Shown here piece by piece: positions 34,193 through 64,000 of a stretch of 64,000 nucleotides of DNA. The position numbers were made by a program, and so were the translations under genes. Within the stretch, counting starts at the first letter, position 1, and each line of letters begins with the position of its first letter. This DNA is from Myxocyprinus asiaticus (Eukaryota; Chordata; Actinopteri; Cypriniformes; Catostomidae), in NCBI RefSeq assembly GCF_019703515.2, contig NC_059365.1:36909501-36973500 (forward strand), in the 5' to 3' direction. The notes under the pieces are model-generated. The model ran no database searches. It was given only the letters and a program-made list of their open reading frames with translations, and was not told the origin of the DNA.

Positions 34193-34654
34193 GGCAAAAT
34201 CCAACGTGAGCGCCCTGTGTTTGTGTACTTCCTGTATCAAGAAAGGAAGTTGGCGCGTATTCTTTCCAAAATAAAAGTTTAAAATTAAAATAAAATGTAA
34301 TTCAATTTTTTTACAGTTTATAAATTGACAAAATAAATAAAATTTCGCAGTGTAAATTAATATAATCAAATAAGTAATAAAATGCTAGCTAAAAAGAAAG
34401 GGAAAAGTCTTCAGTAACACAATGATTCTAAAGAAAACACTTTAAAAGACTAAATATTTTCTTTAAGGCGTTTTAACATTTGATTTTACAATATTAAATA
34501 TTTTTTAAATATTACAATTTGCCACCATTCTCACAGAAAGTAAATCCATTTTAAACAGTAATCCTGACAGATTAAAATTTAAATTTGGAAAGTGGCGACG
34601 GTGAATGACTCCAGACCGGAAGTGCGTCACAGGGACTGTAGTTGTTTTCCAGCA
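34193..34654. promoter_or_regulatory. Shared exosc3/tcerg1 divergent promoter
   Basis: The two start codons face away from each other across 462 bp. On the tcerg1 side an ETS-type site CCGGAAGTG (34616-34624) runs into GCGTCAC (34624-34630), a CRE-like half site, about 30 bp before the ATG. On the exosc3 side ETS-type ACTTCCTG (34227-34234) and AGGAAGT lie beside E2F-like TTGGCGCG (34250-34257). No TATA box was evident. Such sites are typical of housekeeping divergent promoters. Function here is inferred. Confidence 0.7.
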
Positions 34655-62607
<27,953 letters not shown>

Positions 62608-62875
62608 GTACATACACTTTTATTTAGCTGCTGTATTTCTTTCAATGTCCGTTGAGTGACAGCGGAACTGTTTCAAATCCTGTTGAGCTGCCTTGCTGTC
62701 TACTACTACTATAGGCAGCTAAACGCTTAAAAAAATATATATGCAGCGCCATGAACATTTTTAACAGTTGTAGTTGTTTTTAACATGACATGGCATCTTA
62801 AACACTGCACTCCTGCATGAGACGCTGAAAGCATCAGCGTGATATTTTGCAACAGTCAAACATGTCCATCTAGTG

Positions 62876-63828
62876 CAGGGATGGGTAACTTTGAATTTGG
62901 CGAGGGCCAACATTTTTTTCTCCTTTCTGACAAGGGGTCGGTTTACAAATCCGCACTTTCACGATGTTCACCCCCATTACTCAATTTCCTCTTTATTGTG
63001 GGTAGTCTATGCAAAACTAATGCAATGTGCTTTTAAAGATTTTGTTAACTATATTTAATCTTTTATTTAACAATTTTTATAAAAATAATTATTATTGTGT
63101 AACTTGCATATTTACTAAAACGTGTAGTTCACATGTACAAATTCATGTTCAATTGACAAGCAATATACACACAAATTAACTGGATCGTATTTTCAGCATT
63201 TTCAACCTCACCTAAGAAAGCAGCTTATATAGGTATTAGTTCAAATATAAATATTATCACCAAAATCCAAATATTATCATCAATAACAATACTGGATATC
63301 AGAACATAACATTTTAGTGCAGTAATACAAAACATTTCAGCACCACACACGCACGGACTGAACATTCTCACACATTTCTTTAAAGTTTCTCCCTCTGACA
63401 ATGATTTTTTCATTTTTCACATGCACTAGCGAAACAGCATTATATGTCTTGGGTGATTCTTGTGCTGTCACGGATTTCGTAAAAAGTTTTGATGCCGATG
63501 TATTTTACCCTTTACATCTGTGAAGAGAGCAGCTCTTGTGTACGTGTCTCTCGCTGACAAGCTGAGGTAAAATTTTACTCAATTTACCTTATAAATGATG
63601 AACAAGTGTAAGACGTTGCATGCTAGAATCCTACAGTGATCAGCAGGTCTGCTAAGAACAAGCGACCTCTTCTGGTCAATAGTTGTAATAACATCATAGC
63701 CTGAATGCAGTCTTTACATAATCCCTTTTTCAAAGAACTGAAATCAGTCCTCAGTCTTGTCCGGCAGGCTGTATTCAACGATACTGGGGGCCGTATACTG
63801 TCCGCAGGCCGCCAGTTGCACATCCCTG
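62876..63828. mobile_element. hAT element in tcerg1 intron 13
   Basis: Ends CAGGGATGGGTAACTTTG and AGTTGCACATCCCTG, with a perfect 8-bp duplication ATCTAGTG (62868-62875 and 63829-63836). 953 bp, no transposase. The remaining 63837-64000 is intron. Confidence 0.9.
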
Positions 63829-64000
63829 ATCTAGTGTATTATTACATAAAAAAAAGATATTGATAAAAGCACGAAAGGTCCCTAAGTCACACTGAAAAAT
63901 GTTTGAGCATCGTTGCAGTAGATATCAAATATAAAGCTATATTGCATTTATTTTAAAGAAAGACAGTACAAGCACACTTTTTAAGCAAAATATTTGTCTA

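Overview
This window is vertebrate nuclear DNA, most probably from a cyprinid-like teleost. The evidence is two spliced fish genes, dense Tc1/mariner and hAT transposons, TTAA-flanked MITEs, tRNA-derived SINEs, an L2-type LINE and long (TA)n/(TG)n microsatellites. It has no bacterial features. The exact species cannot be read from the sequence.

Two protein genes are supported. They lie head to head with 462 bp between their start codons. On the minus strand, exosc3 (RNA exosome cap subunit RRP40) has four coding exons between 34192 and 20165. On the plus strand, tcerg1 (CA150, a WW/FF-domain elongation and splicing factor) begins at 34655. Thirteen coding exons (620 codons, three WW domains and the start of FF1) are present up to 62607, and the gene continues past the window. 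Exosc3 exon 1 reads in three frames, so that copy is either damaged or carries assembly indels.

Layout: 1-20 kb has no confident host gene. It holds a complete Tc1 transposon with an intact transposase (64-1311), a truncated L2 LINE, deleted Tc1 copies, MITEs, a compact LTR-bounded GC-rich element (14684-15818) and one orphan exon-like ORF (16170-16394). The 20.8-33.2 kb interval is exosc3 intron 2. It is almost entirely one piggyBac-like element inflated by nested insertions (MITE, hAT, hAT, endogenous retrovirus, SINE). The 34.2-34.65 kb interval is a shared promoter. From 34.7 to 64 kb is tcerg1, whose introns hold nested hAT elements with 8-bp target duplications, a long hairpin made from Tc1 pieces beside a splice donor, a decayed ZBED-type hAT transposase, and three Tc1 elements in a row among (TA)n arrays, one of them of the Sleeping Beauty/Tdr1 type.

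The most useful new structure is the stratigraphy of nested transposons, read from matching target-site duplications. I see no novel defence or metabolic system. All calls are by eye from motifs, frames and repeats; no database search was run.
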